A stretch of 64,000 nucleotides of DNA, taken from positions 1,054,001 to 1,118,000 of the forward strand of contig NZ_FSRM01000002.1 of the NCBI RefSeq assembly GCF_900141745.1. The letters are read 5' to 3'. The position numbers were made by a program, and so were the translations under genes. The notes beneath the pieces are model-generated. The model had not been told where the DNA came from and did not search any database. It worked only from the letters and a program-made list of their open reading frames with translations. The DNA is from Paraburkholderia phenazinium (GTDB lineage: Bacteria > Pseudomonadota > Gammaproteobacteria > Burkholderiales > Burkholderiaceae). Shown here in pieces: positions 35,145 to 44,161 of the stretch. Within the stretch, counting starts at the first letter, position 1; every line of letters starts with the position of its first letter.

Positions 35145-35948
35145 TTAAGGCCGTTCCCCGCGCGCCAGCCTTGCCTCGATGTCGTACACCACCGGCATCA
35201 GATCGGCGACGCTGTCGACCACATAGTGTGCGCCTGCATTGCTCAAGCGTTGGGTTGCCGCGGCGCGGCGTTGGGCAAATTCCTGAGGCGCCAGCGCCTT
35301 CACATCGGCTTCGGCCATCCCGAACGCATTGCCGCTCACGGCCACGCCTACCGCCCACGTTCCGCCGTTGATGCCTTCTTCGATGCCTACTTCGGTATCG
35401 TCGACCTTGATCGCATTCTTCGCGAGCCATACGCCGAGTTGCGGCAACGTCTTGTAGATCATGTACGGCGAAGGACGTCCCTCCGGCGTATCGCCGGTGC
35501 AAACGAGGCTATCGGGTGAAAACCCCTGCGCAGCAGCGCCCGGCGTGATCTCAGCCATGATCTCGCGCGTGTAGCCCGTCGTCGTACCGATGCGGATATC
35601 CTCAGAACGCAGCGCCGTCGTGACTTCCGCGACGCCCGGGATCACCTGGCTATAGCTTGCGGCTACCGCGATGTTCTTCGGCACGAAGACGTCGTAGACG
35701 GCGTCGATATCCCGCTCGGTCGGCGCGCGGCCGTATTTGTCGGCCCACGCCTGCGACACCCTCGGCAGGGCCATCAGCGCGGCGATATGCGGACGCTTGG
35801 CCATACCCATCGGCCCGCGCGCCTCGTCGATGGTGATCGACACGCCGAACTGTTCGAATGTCTCGACAAACGCACCCATCGGCGCCAGCGAACCATAGTC
35901 GACCACGGTTCCGGCCCAATCGAAGATCACTGCTTTTACGTGTTTCAT
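35145..35948 (-). CDS. phnX: Phosphonoacetaldehyde hydrolase (phosphonatase)
   Basis: A 267-residue HAD-superfamily enzyme that splits phosphonoacetaldehyde into acetaldehyde and phosphate, the second step of 2-aminoethylphosphonate use. The nucleophile is D10 in IFDWAGTVVDYGS; the Schiff-base lysine is K51 in MGMAKRPHI; TTTGYT and KVDDTEVGIEEG are the later HAD motifs. All are conserved. It lies 37 bases after phnW in a two-gene operon, convergent with the porin gene. Confidence 0.96.
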   Translation of the reverse strand: MKHVKAVIFDWAGTVVDYGSLAPMGAFVETFEQFGVSITIDEARGPMGMAKRPHIAALMALPRVSQAWADKYGRAPTERDIDAVYDVFVPKNIAVAASYSQVIPGVAEVTTALRSEDIRIGTTTGYTREIMAEITPGAAAQGFSPDSLVCTGDTPEGRPSPYMIYKTLPQLGVWLAKNAIKVDDTEVGIEEGINGGTWAVGVAVSGNAFGMAEADVKALAPQEFAQRRAAATQRLSNAGAHYVVDSVADLMPVVYDIEARLARGERP

Positions 35949-35985
35949 TGATGTCGCATCCTGAGAAGAGTCTGGGCCGTCGATT

Positions 35986-37191
35986 TCAAACCTGTTCGGC
36001 GAGCAGGTGGCGTTCTTTGAGCGCGGCGGCCGGGGGCGCGGCGTGCTCCACGCCCATCGTGCGCAACGCCTGAGCGCTCGCTACGACGACGCGTCGCATG
36101 ACATCCGCATCCACCTGACCGATGCATCCCACGCGGAAGCTGTCCACCACGGTCAGCTTGCCCGGGTAGATGATGAAACCTTGCTGCTTCATCAACTCGT
36201 AGAACTGCTCAAACCGGAACGCCGGATCCGCGGGTGCAAAGAACGTCACGATGATCGGCGAGCGCCAGTGCGCGTCGAGCAGCGGTTCGAAGCCGAGTTC
36301 CTGCATGCCGGTGACCAGCACATCGCGGTTGTTGGCGTAGCGTGCCAGCCGGCCAGGCTGACCGCCTTCGATGGCGTGCAGCCTGAGCGCCTCGATAAAT
36401 GCCGCGACGGTGTGCGTGGGCGGTGTGAAGCGCCACTGTCCAGTGCGGTTCATCACGTCCCATTGGTCGTACACGTCGAGGCTCAGCGAATGGCTGCGGC
36501 CCTTCGCCTCCTGCAACGCGCTCTTGCGCGCGATCACGAAGCCGAAGCCCGGTACGCCTTCGATGCACTTGTTTGCCGACGAAACGAACGCTTCGCACTG
36601 CAGATGCCGCACATCGAGCGGCACTGCGCCGAACGCGCTCATGGAGTCGATCAGCAGCTTGCGGCCTTTCTTTGCTGTGGACGCAGCGATTTCTTCGAGC
36701 GGGTTGAGAATCCCCGAGCTGGTCTCGCAGTGCACGGCGACAACGTGTGTGATGCCTGGTTCGGCGTCGAGCATGCGCTCGATTTCGCTGCCGCGCGGCG
36801 GCAGATAGTCACCCTTGTCGAGCACGGTGCAACGGCGGCCCAGATAGCCAAGCGTGGTGGCGATGCGCTTGCCGTAGGCGCCGTTCGCCAGCACCAGCGC
36901 ATGTCCGTCACGCGGGACCAGGCTGCCGAGCATGGCTTCGACGCAGTAGCTCCCGCTGCCCTGCAGCGGCACGCAATCGTAGTCACCGGCGGTGTCGCCG
37001 GCGATTTCGAGGAGGCGGCGGCGAAGCAGCGCGGTCATCGCGCGGAAATCGCCGTCCCACGATCCCCAGTCGCGCAACATCGCTTCCTTGGTCGAGAGCG
37101 CCGTGGTAAGCGGCCCCGGCGTCAACAGATACGGCTCCCCTTTGGCGGGGGCGGCGCACGAAGTAACGGAATGGTCGACTGGGGTGTCCAT
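35986..37191 (-). CDS. phnW: 2-aminoethylphosphonate-pyruvate aminotransferase
   Basis: A 401-residue class V PLP aminotransferase that converts 2-aminoethylphosphonate and pyruvate to phosphonoacetaldehyde and alanine. LLTPGPLTT at the N-terminus, QGSGSYCVEAMLGS, the cofactor-lysine K208 in SSANKCIEGVPG, and HCETSSGILNP are all present. The arrangement phnW-phnX with a divergent LysR gene is the known compact pathway; no phosphonate transporter gene is in the window, so uptake must be encoded elsewhere. Confidence 0.95.
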   Translation of the reverse strand: MDTPVDHSVTSCAAPAKGEPYLLTPGPLTTALSTKEAMLRDWGSWDGDFRAMTALLRRRLLEIAGDTAGDYDCVPLQGSGSYCVEAMLGSLVPRDGHALVLANGAYGKRIATTLGYLGRRCTVLDKGDYLPPRGSEIERMLDAEPGITHVVAVHCETSSGILNPLEEIAASTAKKGRKLLIDSMSAFGAVPLDVRHLQCEAFVSSANKCIEGVPGFGFVIARKSALQEAKGRSHSLSLDVYDQWDVMNRTGQWRFTPPTHTVAAFIEALRLHAIEGGQPGRLARYANNRDVLVTGMQELGFEPLLDAHWRSPIIVTFFAPADPAFRFEQFYELMKQQGFIIYPGKLTVVDSFRVGCIGQVDADVMRRVVVASAQALRTMGVEHAAPPAAALKERHLLAEQV

Positions 37192-37253
37192 GCTTGACGT
37201 CCGATGAGGATCTCAGTGCTTGGCAGAGTACAGAATCTGGGTTCATCGGTAAA

Positions 37254-37268
37254 ATCGATATAATCGAT
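37254..37268. promoter_or_regulatory. Symmetric motif in the phnW/LysR promoter region
   Basis: ATCGAT-ata-ATCGAT, a direct and inverted repeat in the 117-bp divergent spacer, 40 bases before the LysR start. It embeds the hexamer TATAAT (37259-37264), a perfect -10 box for the LysR gene, although no good -35 box is found at 16-18 bases. A regulator bound here would block that promoter, consistent with autorepression. Confidence 0.5.
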
Positions 37269-37308
37269 GTGTGTATCACCGAAACTTATAGTCGAGGACG
37301 AGGCGCAG

Positions 37309-38166
37309 ATGCAATACGCTCAATTGCGGGCGTTTCACGCGGTCGCGGAGCACGGCGGGTTTTCGAAGGCCGCGCAGGCGTTGTCGCTGACGCAGCCGGC
37401 CATTTCCGATCACGTGCGGCGGCTCGAGCAGGATTTTGGGGTCAAGCTGTTCGATCGCGGGCCTCGTGGCGTCGAGCCGACCGAGCTTGGACGGCGCCTC
37501 TTCAGTGTGACGCGGCAAATGCTGAGTTGCGAGCGCGACGCTCGTCAATTGCTCGATTCCGCGGGCGGACTGGCTTCCGGCACGCTGTCGCTCGTGGCGG
37601 ACGCGCCTGACCTCGCGGTCAAACTGATCGGCGCGTTTCGCAAGCAGTACCCCGGCATTGTGGTGACGCTGTCGATCGCGAACGCAGCCGAGTGCATGCA
37701 GCGCGTGCTATCGAGCGCGGTGGACGCGGCCATTACCGCCGCGCCGCAGGTCCACAGCCGGCTCGAATCGCGCGTATTGCGGCGCGATCCACTGGTCGCG
37801 ATGGTGCCCGCCACAAGTCCAATCGCGAAGAAGCGCAAGCTGACCTACGCTGAGTTCGTCAAGGAGCCTGTGATCTTCCGGGAAGCGCAATCGGTGACGC
37901 AGCAGTTGCTTGAGATCGAACTGGTGCGACAGTCGTTGCAGGTCGAACCGGTGATGTACGTGGACGGCCGAGAGGCGCTAGAGGAAGCGATCGCGCAGGG
38001 CATGGGCGTGGGCGTGATCGCGTCCGCGGAATTCAACGAATCGCGCCGCATCAGAATGATTCCGCTGCAGGACTGCCAGGTCGAGATGATCGAGTCGCTC
38101 ACGCGGCTTGCCGAGCGGCCCGCGTCGAACCTGCTGAATGCGTTGTTCAAGACCGAACTTGAGTAG
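37309..38166 (+). CDS. LysR-family regulator of the phosphonate operon
   Basis: A 285-residue LysR-type regulator with helix-turn-helix GGFSKAAQALSLTQPAISDH. The ATG at 37309 follows GAGG with six bases spacing; an upstream start at 37267 would overlap the symmetric element and is less likely. Its divergent position next to phnW makes 2-aminoethylphosphonate-dependent control of phnWX the likely task. It is similar in role to the LysR regulators found beside phnW in other proteobacteria. Confidence 0.88.
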   Translation: MQYAQLRAFHAVAEHGGFSKAAQALSLTQPAISDHVRRLEQDFGVKLFDRGPRGVEPTELGRRLFSVTRQMLSCERDARQLLDSAGGLASGTLSLVADAPDLAVKLIGAFRKQYPGIVVTLSIANAAECMQRVLSSAVDAAITAAPQVHSRLESRVLRRDPLVAMVPATSPIAKKRKLTYAEFVKEPVIFREAQSVTQQLLEIELVRQSLQVEPVMYVDGREALEEAIAQGMGVGVIASAEFNESRRIRMIPLQDCQVEMIESLTRLAERPASNLLNALFKTELE

Positions 38167-38411
38167 CGCGGCGTGTCACATCGAATGGAAAATGTAATCT
38201 CGATGCGACTGCGTGGTCTGCTCAATTTGATGGCGTGCATGCTACGCGATTAGCGGTTTGCGATGATCCGGCAATGCCGCGTCTGAAGCGCCGGAAGTTG
38301 ACAATGTTTTACAGCTTTGCCCATTCTGAGATGCTATCGTCGTTGCGGATGGCGTCCGGCGAACTGCCATCAGCGAATTCATATCGACCTTCAACATATA
38401 CGGTGATTGCC

Positions 38412-38636
38412 ATGGGTATTCTGGATACGGTAGGTGAGATTGCAGGCGCAGTCGTGGCAGTAGAAGCAGCTGAAAAAGTCGATCCGGATGCGGGTCTGCT
38501 GACAAAAGGCATCGCAGCAGTCGCCGGCTTCAAAGGCGCTGGCGCGCTGGAGTCGCTCGCTGAGAAGAAAGAAGGCGAGGGCAGCGAGCAACAGGCGTCC
38601 GACACGGATGCGGACAGCGCCGCTCCGCAAGCCTGA
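38412..38636 (+). CDS. Small conserved-type hypothetical protein
   Basis: Seventy-four residues starting MGILDTVGEIAGAVVAVEA. An alanine/glycine-rich amphipathic first half is followed by a charged tail with KKEGEGSEQQ and a run of Asp/Ala. No domain recognised; it resembles small stress-inducible proteins of Burkholderia in composition only. The frame is open 59 codons further upstream, but that part has unusual composition and no ribosome binding site, so I take the ATG at 38412. Confidence 0.5.
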   Translation: MGILDTVGEIAGAVVAVEAAEKVDPDAGLLTKGIAAVAGFKGAGALESLAEKKEGEGSEQQASDTDADSAAPQA

Positions 38637-38799
38637 GTTTGAGTTGAGTTGTTCCCAGACCGGTCGCTCGCTCGAGCGGATGGTCTGGCGCCTGATCGCG
38701 TCGCATGCCGCTCAGTGATAGAGTTTCGTCTCCGATCTACCGTTTTGGATGGCGCAAAGCCAGTGCAGGTTGCGACCGGCTCGCCAGGGAGGAGACAGC

Positions 38800-39189
38800 A
38801 TGTCCGTTCTAGGCTTCAGTCACTACAACCTTCGGGCCAGCCGCGCGGTACTCGATACCCTGCGCAATTTTTATATCGAGGTGGTGGGGTTGCAACCCGG
38901 CACCCGACCGCCGTTTCAGAACTTTGGATACTGGCTTTATATCGGCGACGAGGCCGTGCTGCACCTTTCCGAAGCCGACGCGGACGAAGTACGTCCTCCC
39001 AACGTGACCAACACGTTCGACCACGTCGCATTCACCTGCCGCGACCTGCGCGGGTTCGAAGCACATCTGACTGAACTGAAGATCCCATATCGGCAAGACG
39101 ATGTGCCGTTAACCGGGCAGCGGCAGTTGTTCTTTAAGGATCCAGCGGGCAACGGGGTGGAATTGAACTTCGCGCAGAGCGATCTTTGA
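38800..39189 (+). CDS. VOC-family (glyoxalase/dioxygenase-like) protein
   Basis: A 129-residue vicinal oxygen chelate protein with two beta-alpha-beta-beta-beta units: SHYNLRASRAVLDTLRNFYIEVVG first, and FDHVAFTCRDLRGFEAHL followed by FFKDPAGNGVELNF as the C-terminal metal-binding Glu motif. GGAGG lies just before the ATG at 38800. Members can be lyases, dioxygenases or fosfomycin/bleomycin-binding proteins; the substrate is unknown. The next gene starts one base after the stop, implying co-expression. Confidence 0.87.
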   Translation: MSVLGFSHYNLRASRAVLDTLRNFYIEVVGLQPGTRPPFQNFGYWLYIGDEAVLHLSEADADEVRPPNVTNTFDHVAFTCRDLRGFEAHLTELKIPYRQDDVPLTGQRQLFFKDPAGNGVELNFAQSDL

Positions 39190-39190
39190 A

Positions 39191-39619
39191 ATGCCGGCCA
39201 TGGAAAATACCTGGCAGTTCCAACTAAGAATCGCTGTTTCCCCAGAGCTTGCGGCGAGCCTGCGCGGCGATCCCGCGAGCCAATCATACGCACTGCTTGG
39301 CGATGTTCTGCGCAAACACAACGCGTCGTTGAAGTGTCAGTTCGATGCGTTTGCCGACTACGTTAGTGAGGCCGAAAAACGCGGCGTCGAAAATTATCCG
39401 CTCTATCATTGGACCAAAGAGACTATCGAGAAGCCTGAGAAAAAGGCCCGCTATCTGCGATCCTTTACGCTCTACGTAGATGGAGAAGAGGTCTACAGCA
39501 AGGAGCGCGCCGATCCTTTGCAGGCGGAACTCGACGCCCTTGTCGGCCTTGGCGGGATAGAGAGCGTGGTGAAGTTCGATACCAATCCGGCGAACAACCC
39601 GCAGCCGCCCGCGCGGTGA
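39191..39619 (+). CDS. Hypothetical protein coupled to the VOC protein
   Basis: A 142-residue soluble protein, not recognised. It begins MPAMENTWQFQLRIAVS and contains LYHWTKETIEKPEKKARYL and DPLQAELDALVGLGG; the mix of beta and alpha segments suggests a small globular fold. Either ATG 39191 or 39200 could be the start. It sits one base after the VOC gene and ends 58 bases before a terminator that belongs to the opposite strand. Confidence 0.6.
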   Translation: MPAMENTWQFQLRIAVSPELAASLRGDPASQSYALLGDVLRKHNASLKCQFDAFADYVSEAEKRGVENYPLYHWTKETIEKPEKKARYLRSFTLYVDGEEVYSKERADPLQAELDALVGLGGIESVVKFDTNPANNPQPPAR

Positions 39620-39677
39620 CAAGGACGTGTCTGGTCCCGCATGGACCTGCCGTCCGGCACCCCACAGATGTTAAAAA

Positions 39678-39706
39678 AGCGGCGTCGTGCAACGCACGAC
39701 GCCGCT
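39678..39706 (-). terminator. Rho-independent terminator of the chemoreceptor gene
   Basis: A perfect 13-bp stem with a 3-base loop (right arm GCACGACGCCGCT). On the minus strand it is followed by TTTTTT, 50 bases beyond the chemoreceptor stop, so it ends that transcript. Confidence 0.9.
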
Positions 39707-39755
39707 AAAGGTTCTGGCGCTTTACGAGGGCTATACCAGAACCTGAGAGAACGGT

Positions 39756-41483
39756 TTAGAAGGTCGCCCAGTCCGCATCCGCCATGGCGGCGCCTGCCGT
39801 GTCCGGGTGTTTGTCTGCAGTAGCGGGGCGATCATCTGCCAATCTTGCGGGCGTTGCCCGATGCCTGGTGACAACGCGTGAAGGCGCCGGGCGAGCCCTG
39901 GTTTGCGGAATCGTCCTGATCGGCGCGGATGTCCCGGTGTCGGTGAGCTTGAATGCCGAGACCGCATCCTTCAGCCTGTTAGCCTGCTCTTCGAGCGACT
40001 GGGCCGCCGCTGCCGCCTGTTCGACGAGCGCTGCATTCTGCTGAGTGACTTCGTCCATCTGGCCTACAGCCTGGTTCACCTGTTCGATACCACGGCTTTG
40101 CTCTTCGGATGCGGCCGTGATCTCGCCGACAATGTCTGAAACCTGCTTGATCGCCTGCTTGACCTGTCCCATGGTCGTGCTGACTTCGGTCGCCTGCTTC
40201 GCGCCGTCCTGAATCATCGTGACGGATGAACTGATCAGTTCCTTGATTTCCTTCGCTGCTGCAGCCGAGCGTTGAGCCAGACTACGCACTTCGCTGGCGA
40301 CTACGGCAAAGCCCCGGCCCTGTTCGCCGGCGCGTGCAGCCTCGACGGCTGCGTTCAACGCCAGGATGTTGGTCTGGAAAGCAATGCCTTCAATGACTCC
40401 GGTAATCTCGGAGATCTTGGTCGAACTGCTGCTGATCTGGCCGATGGTGCCGACCATTGTCTGCACAGAGTCGTTGCCGGTATCGGCCATGTCCGTGGCC
40501 CGGGTTGCCAAGGTGTTCGCCTGGCGTGCATTGTCCGCGTTCTGCTTTACCGTTTCGGTCAACTGCGTCATGCTCGCCGCCGTTTCTTCGAGCGACGCCG
40601 CCTGTTCTTCCGTGCGCGAAGAAAGATCGGTGTTGCCGCTCGCTATTTCTCGCGCCGCCACGCTGACCGATTCGGTGGACGTCTTGATTCCGCGTACGGT
40701 ATTGCTAAGATTCCGGTCCATTTTGCCGAGCGCGTCGAGAAGCTCACCGAATTCGCCGCGTGAGTCGCTCTCGATGCGGTTGTCCAATTGCCCGTCGGCG
40801 ATGTGGTTTGCTGCGTCGATCGCTTTTCGGAGAGGTCGCAAGATCACGCGCAACAGATAGACCGAGACGCCAATTGCAACGACGAGACCAATACCCACCA
40901 GGACGATGGCGATCGACAGCAATGTTCTATACAACGACTCGCCGTCCTCGGAGTACTGCTTCGCTTCCTCTACGTTGATCTGCGAGTCATCCCTGAGCAG
41001 GCCGGCGACCGCATCGGCCGCGTCGGCGCTCCGGTTGATCACGTCGCCGGCGGCATCGAAGTTGCCTGCCTTGAAATCCGAAAGGGCTTCGTTGGTCTGC
41101 GCCTGCAAGTCCTTCAGGCCACTCGCGATCTGGTCTGCAACCGCACGTTCCTTGTCGCCGGATACGCCTGCCGGATAGTATGAGGACCACTGCTTGTCGA
41201 TAATGGCCAGATCGGCCTCGACGCTCGTGGCGTTTTTCGCTACATTTTCAGGCGACCTGGCCACCTGCATGCGCCGAAGCTTGGCGCGGATATCCAGCTC
41301 CGCGGCGCGCACATCCGAAAGCTGGGCGATCGGGAGCACGGCGGTGGAGAAGGTATCACTCATGTTCGAGTTCAATCTGGCCAGTCCGTTTGCGCCGGAC
41401 AAGCCGACCGCGATATTCACGGCGACGCATGCGCCAAGCGACACGATGATCTTGAACCTGATGGTGTGGACGAACTTGTTCAC
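39756..41483 (-). CDS. Methyl-accepting chemotaxis protein
   Basis: A 575-residue chemoreceptor: transmembrane helix 1 (about 10-30), a periplasmic four-helix bundle sensor (to about 188), helix 2 (190-212), a HAMP linker (LRPLRKAIDAANHIADG) and a cytoplasmic coiled-coil with the highly conserved hairpin tip GIAFQTNILALNAAVEAARAG split across residues 365-390. An unstructured tail ends in DWATF, close to the NWETF pentapeptide that tethers CheR and CheB. GTG start with AGGAA upstream. The ligand is unknown; no che genes are adjacent. Confidence 0.95.
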   Translation of the reverse strand: MNKFVHTIRFKIIVSLGACVAVNIAVGLSGANGLARLNSNMSDTFSTAVLPIAQLSDVRAAELDIRAKLRRMQVARSPENVAKNATSVEADLAIIDKQWSSYYPAGVSGDKERAVADQIASGLKDLQAQTNEALSDFKAGNFDAAGDVINRSADAADAVAGLLRDDSQINVEEAKQYSEDGESLYRTLLSIAIVLVGIGLVVAIGVSVYLLRVILRPLRKAIDAANHIADGQLDNRIESDSRGEFGELLDALGKMDRNLSNTVRGIKTSTESVSVAAREIASGNTDLSSRTEEQAASLEETAASMTQLTETVKQNADNARQANTLATRATDMADTGNDSVQTMVGTIGQISSSSTKISEITGVIEGIAFQTNILALNAAVEAARAGEQGRGFAVVASEVRSLAQRSAAAAKEIKELISSSVTMIQDGAKQATEVSTTMGQVKQAIKQVSDIVGEITAASEEQSRGIEQVNQAVGQMDEVTQQNAALVEQAAAAAQSLEEQANRLKDAVSAFKLTDTGTSAPIRTIPQTRARPAPSRVVTRHRATPARLADDRPATADKHPDTAGAAMADADWATF

Positions 41484-41764
41484 TTCATTTCCTGTAAGAA
41501 ATCACTTCGAATTCCGCAGCGTTTCATTCGACATCAAGGCGTCTGCTGATCCAGCAAGTCTCTACGGGTATACGGTTTCAAATGATCGAAGCTAAAGGGC
41601 TTTTCGCGTCAGGCGTTGCTGGAATTCTTGTAGGGATTTTCCTCCTAAGGATTTCCTTACCTCCGGTTCAGCGTCCCCGTCGCGCAATTTCCACGCTTCC
41701 TGACTGCGCCGGTCGGGCCCACCGCCTAGTATCAGTTATCGAAAACCAATCAGTGGTGGCGATC

Positions 41765-42103
41765 ATGATTTCTCGCCTGTCCGAACGTGAAAATGCGCTT
41801 GAGCATATCAACGCGATTTGCCTGCGCCTGTTTGATATCTGGTGCCAGCGTCGAAGCACGACCGCGCTGACTTATCTGCTGCACTGCTGGCCGCTCATGG
41901 ATAGCCGGCCTGCGACAGTCCGGCGTCTCCACAAGACGCTATCGGAACTGCGCAGGACGCACCTTGAAACGATCGACGCCGAGACTGAGCAGGCGCTGTT
42001 CGAACTGGCAGACTGGACAGACGAAATTCTGCAGGACGCACCATTGCCGGATCGCAGCCTGCCAATGGCTAACAGGGAACTCGTGCACGCAATCTCGGGT
42101 TAA
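41765..42103 (+). CDS. Small hypothetical protein before a response regulator
   Basis: A 112-residue, largely helical protein beginning MISRLSERENALEHI, rich in Leu, Arg and Asp/Glu, with RRTHLETIDAETEQALFEL in the C-terminal part. No family recognised. The frame extends upstream to 41582, but that part is not supported by a ribosome binding site and passes through low-quality coding. It ends 42 bases before a NarL-type response regulator and may belong to the same unit. Confidence 0.5.
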   Translation: MISRLSERENALEHINAICLRLFDIWCQRRSTTALTYLLHCWPLMDSRPATVRRLHKTLSELRRTHLETIDAETEQALFELADWTDEILQDAPLPDRSLPMANRELVHAISG

Positions 42104-42145
42104 GGTCAAGCTGACCGGACATATTCCGCCGGCTGGCGGATCAAA

Positions 42146-42781
42146 TTGATGATAAAAATATTGATTGCGGATGACCACGCGATTGTGCGCGGGGGATTGA
42201 AACAGATTATCGCTACCACCGACGATATCGTCGTGACCGGAGAAGCGGCGCAAGGCTCTGAAGTGGTCGACAAGCTGCGCATCTGCGAAGTAGACCTGCT
42301 GCTGCTGGACATGACGATGCCAGGCATCAGCGGCGTTGATCTGATCCGGCGGGTGCGCGTCGAGCAGCCTGCGTTGCCGGTGCTGGTGCTGAGCATCCAC
42401 AACGAGGCGCAGGTCGTATCGCGTGCTCTGCGTGCCGGTGCGACGGGCTATGTGACGAAAGACAGCGACCCCGATGTGCTGCTTGCCGCGATTCGCAAGC
42501 TGGCTGCGGGCGGTCGATTTATCGACCCGAAGCTGGTCGACGCGATCATCTTCGAGACGCACTCGGGCGACGCGCCGCCGCATGAAGTTCTGTCCGACCG
42601 CGAATTTCAGGTGCTGCAGATGCTGGCCGCAGGCACAAGCATCAACGAGATTGCCGAGACCCTCGCGCTGAGCGCGAAAACCATCAGCACGCACAAGATG
42701 CGGCTCATGCAAAAGCTCGGTCTCGCCAACAATGCGGAATTGATTCTTTATACGGTCAGACACGGACTCGCTGCTAAATAA
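42146..42781 (+). CDS. NarL/FixJ-type response regulator
   Basis: A 211-residue two-component regulator: receiver domain with acidic pocket DD at 9-10, phospho-acceptor D55 in LLLLDMTMPGISG, and Lys in TKDSDP; LuxR-type helix-turn-helix at about 145-205 (LSDREFQVLQMLAAG, SAKTISTHKMRLMQKL). Start is one of two consecutive ATG codons. The cognate histidine kinase gene follows after 171 bases, on the same strand. Confidence 0.93.
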   Translation: MMIKILIADDHAIVRGGLKQIIATTDDIVVTGEAAQGSEVVDKLRICEVDLLLLDMTMPGISGVDLIRRVRVEQPALPVLVLSIHNEAQVVSRALRAGATGYVTKDSDPDVLLAAIRKLAAGGRFIDPKLVDAIIFETHSGDAPPHEVLSDREFQVLQMLAAGTSINEIAETLALSAKTISTHKMRLMQKLGLANNAELILYTVRHGLAAK

Positions 42782-42952
42782 GCGGGTTCGCGCGTAGCGC
42801 GCGGCACGGGGTGTGCGTTTCGTGGAGCCGGTACTCAAGGGTAGCAATGCGCCCTAAGCCGGCACCTCCGCCATATCCCGGTGTTTCTCGCGAAGAATGG
42901 TCAAGCAACAGAATTCAATCGGGCCACCTCCACTGGCCGTGAAGGGCCGGGC

Positions 42953-44161
42953 ATGAAACGGCTCGTGGATATCCCACAGTACCGACTGGTCGAGCGCTTG
43001 CGTCGCAGCGTTGCGCTGCGGCTGTATGTCGTCGCCTTCGCGTTTGGCTGCATCGCGACCATGAGTTCGACTGCGCCACAGTTGTATCGTGATCACCGCA
43101 CTGGCGTCGAGTTCGCGCGCGCGGCGGCGAAACTCTTCGCGATCCAGGGTGCCGGCATCTTTTCGGTGGCGTTGCTGGTGGCCTGCGCGGCGGATCGACT
43201 TATCGTGCGGCATCTGCGCGTAATTGCGCTAGCGGCCCGCAGCGGAGACTATCGCGAAGCGCCACGCCCGAGCCCGCTCGCGCTTGCACGCCGCCGCACC
43301 ACGACGCTCGACGAACTCGACCGTGTCGTGTTGGCCCTCAACGCATTGAGCACGCACCTCTATTGCTCGCATCTGATCCGCGATGAACTCGAGGCGCGCG
43401 TAGCTCAACTCGCTACACAACTCGCTCGGGCAAAGGATGATCTGAGCGCACAGACGGATGAGCGCGTGCGTACCAGGGCGAATCAACAGGAACTGCTCGA
43501 GTCGCGCGAGAAATTACGTGAGTTCGGCGCGTACATGGAAGCGACGCGCGAAGACGAGAGAAAACGCATTGCCCTGGAAATACACGACGAGTTGGGGCAA
43601 CTGCTGACGGCGCTAAAGATGGACGTGTCGTTGCTGAAGATGCGTTTGAGCGCACCGGATCTGCTCGAGAAAGTGGCCGACATGCACGTGCTCGTCGACC
43701 GGACGATCTGGATGGTGCGCAACGTCGCCAATCATTTGCGCCCTGCCGCACTCAATTTCGGTCTTGCCTCGGCACTCGAATGGCTTGCCGAAGATTTCGC
43801 GCGGCGCAACACGATACCGTGTCTGTTTCGTATGAACGGCAGCGAGCCGGTGCTTCCCGAAGCGCATGCAACCGCAGTGTTTCGCGTCGTTCAGGAATCG
43901 CTCACTAACGTGGGCCGCCATGCCCGGGCTTCGCACGTCCATGTCACGCTCACGCGCACCGAACGTGGCTTCGATCTGCACGTCAACGATGACGGCTGCG
44001 GATTCGAGCCGGAGACGGCGCGCAACGGCTATTCGTATGGACTTTTGAGCATGAGCGAACGTGCCCGTCTGATTGGGGCTTCATTGCGGATCGACAGCGC
44101 GCCGGGTGCGGGCACCACGGTGTCGGTGAACGTTCCACTCCACGTTGGAAGGCTCACATGA
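42953..44161 (+). CDS. HisKA_3-type sensor histidine kinase
   Basis: A 402-residue inner-membrane kinase. Two transmembrane segments (about 19-40 and 66-80) enclose a very short periplasmic loop, so the signal is probably sensed in or at the membrane. A HAMP-like linker and coiled coil lead to the phospho-acceptor H211 in ALEIHDELGQ, then an ATPase domain with NVGRHARASHVHV and DDGCGFEPE. The ATG at 42953 is preferred; the frame is open to a GTG at 42881. It should phosphorylate the response regulator encoded just upstream. Stimulus and regulon are unknown. Confidence 0.92.
   Translation: MKRLVDIPQYRLVERLRRSVALRLYVVAFAFGCIATMSSTAPQLYRDHRTGVEFARAAAKLFAIQGAGIFSVALLVACAADRLIVRHLRVIALAARSGDYREAPRPSPLALARRRTTTLDELDRVVLALNALSTHLYCSHLIRDELEARVAQLATQLARAKDDLSAQTDERVRTRANQQELLESREKLREFGAYMEATREDERKRIALEIHDELGQLLTALKMDVSLLKMRLSAPDLLEKVADMHVLVDRTIWMVRNVANHLRPAALNFGLASALEWLAEDFARRNTIPCLFRMNGSEPVLPEAHATAVFRVVQESLTNVGRHARASHVHVTLTRTERGFDLHVNDDGCGFEPETARNGYSYGLLSMSERARLIGASLRIDSAPGAGTTVSVNVPLHVGRLT

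Noticed and set aside
36007..37197. A 396-codon plus-strand frame opposite phnW
   Set aside because: phnW has all its catalytic residues on the minus strand; the opposite frame is rich in Arg/His/Ala without a recognisable domain.
42854..43213. Minus-strand frame of 119 codons near the histidine kinase start
   Set aside because: Overlaps the kinase N-terminal membrane segments in antisense, has no ribosome binding site and no recognisable domain.
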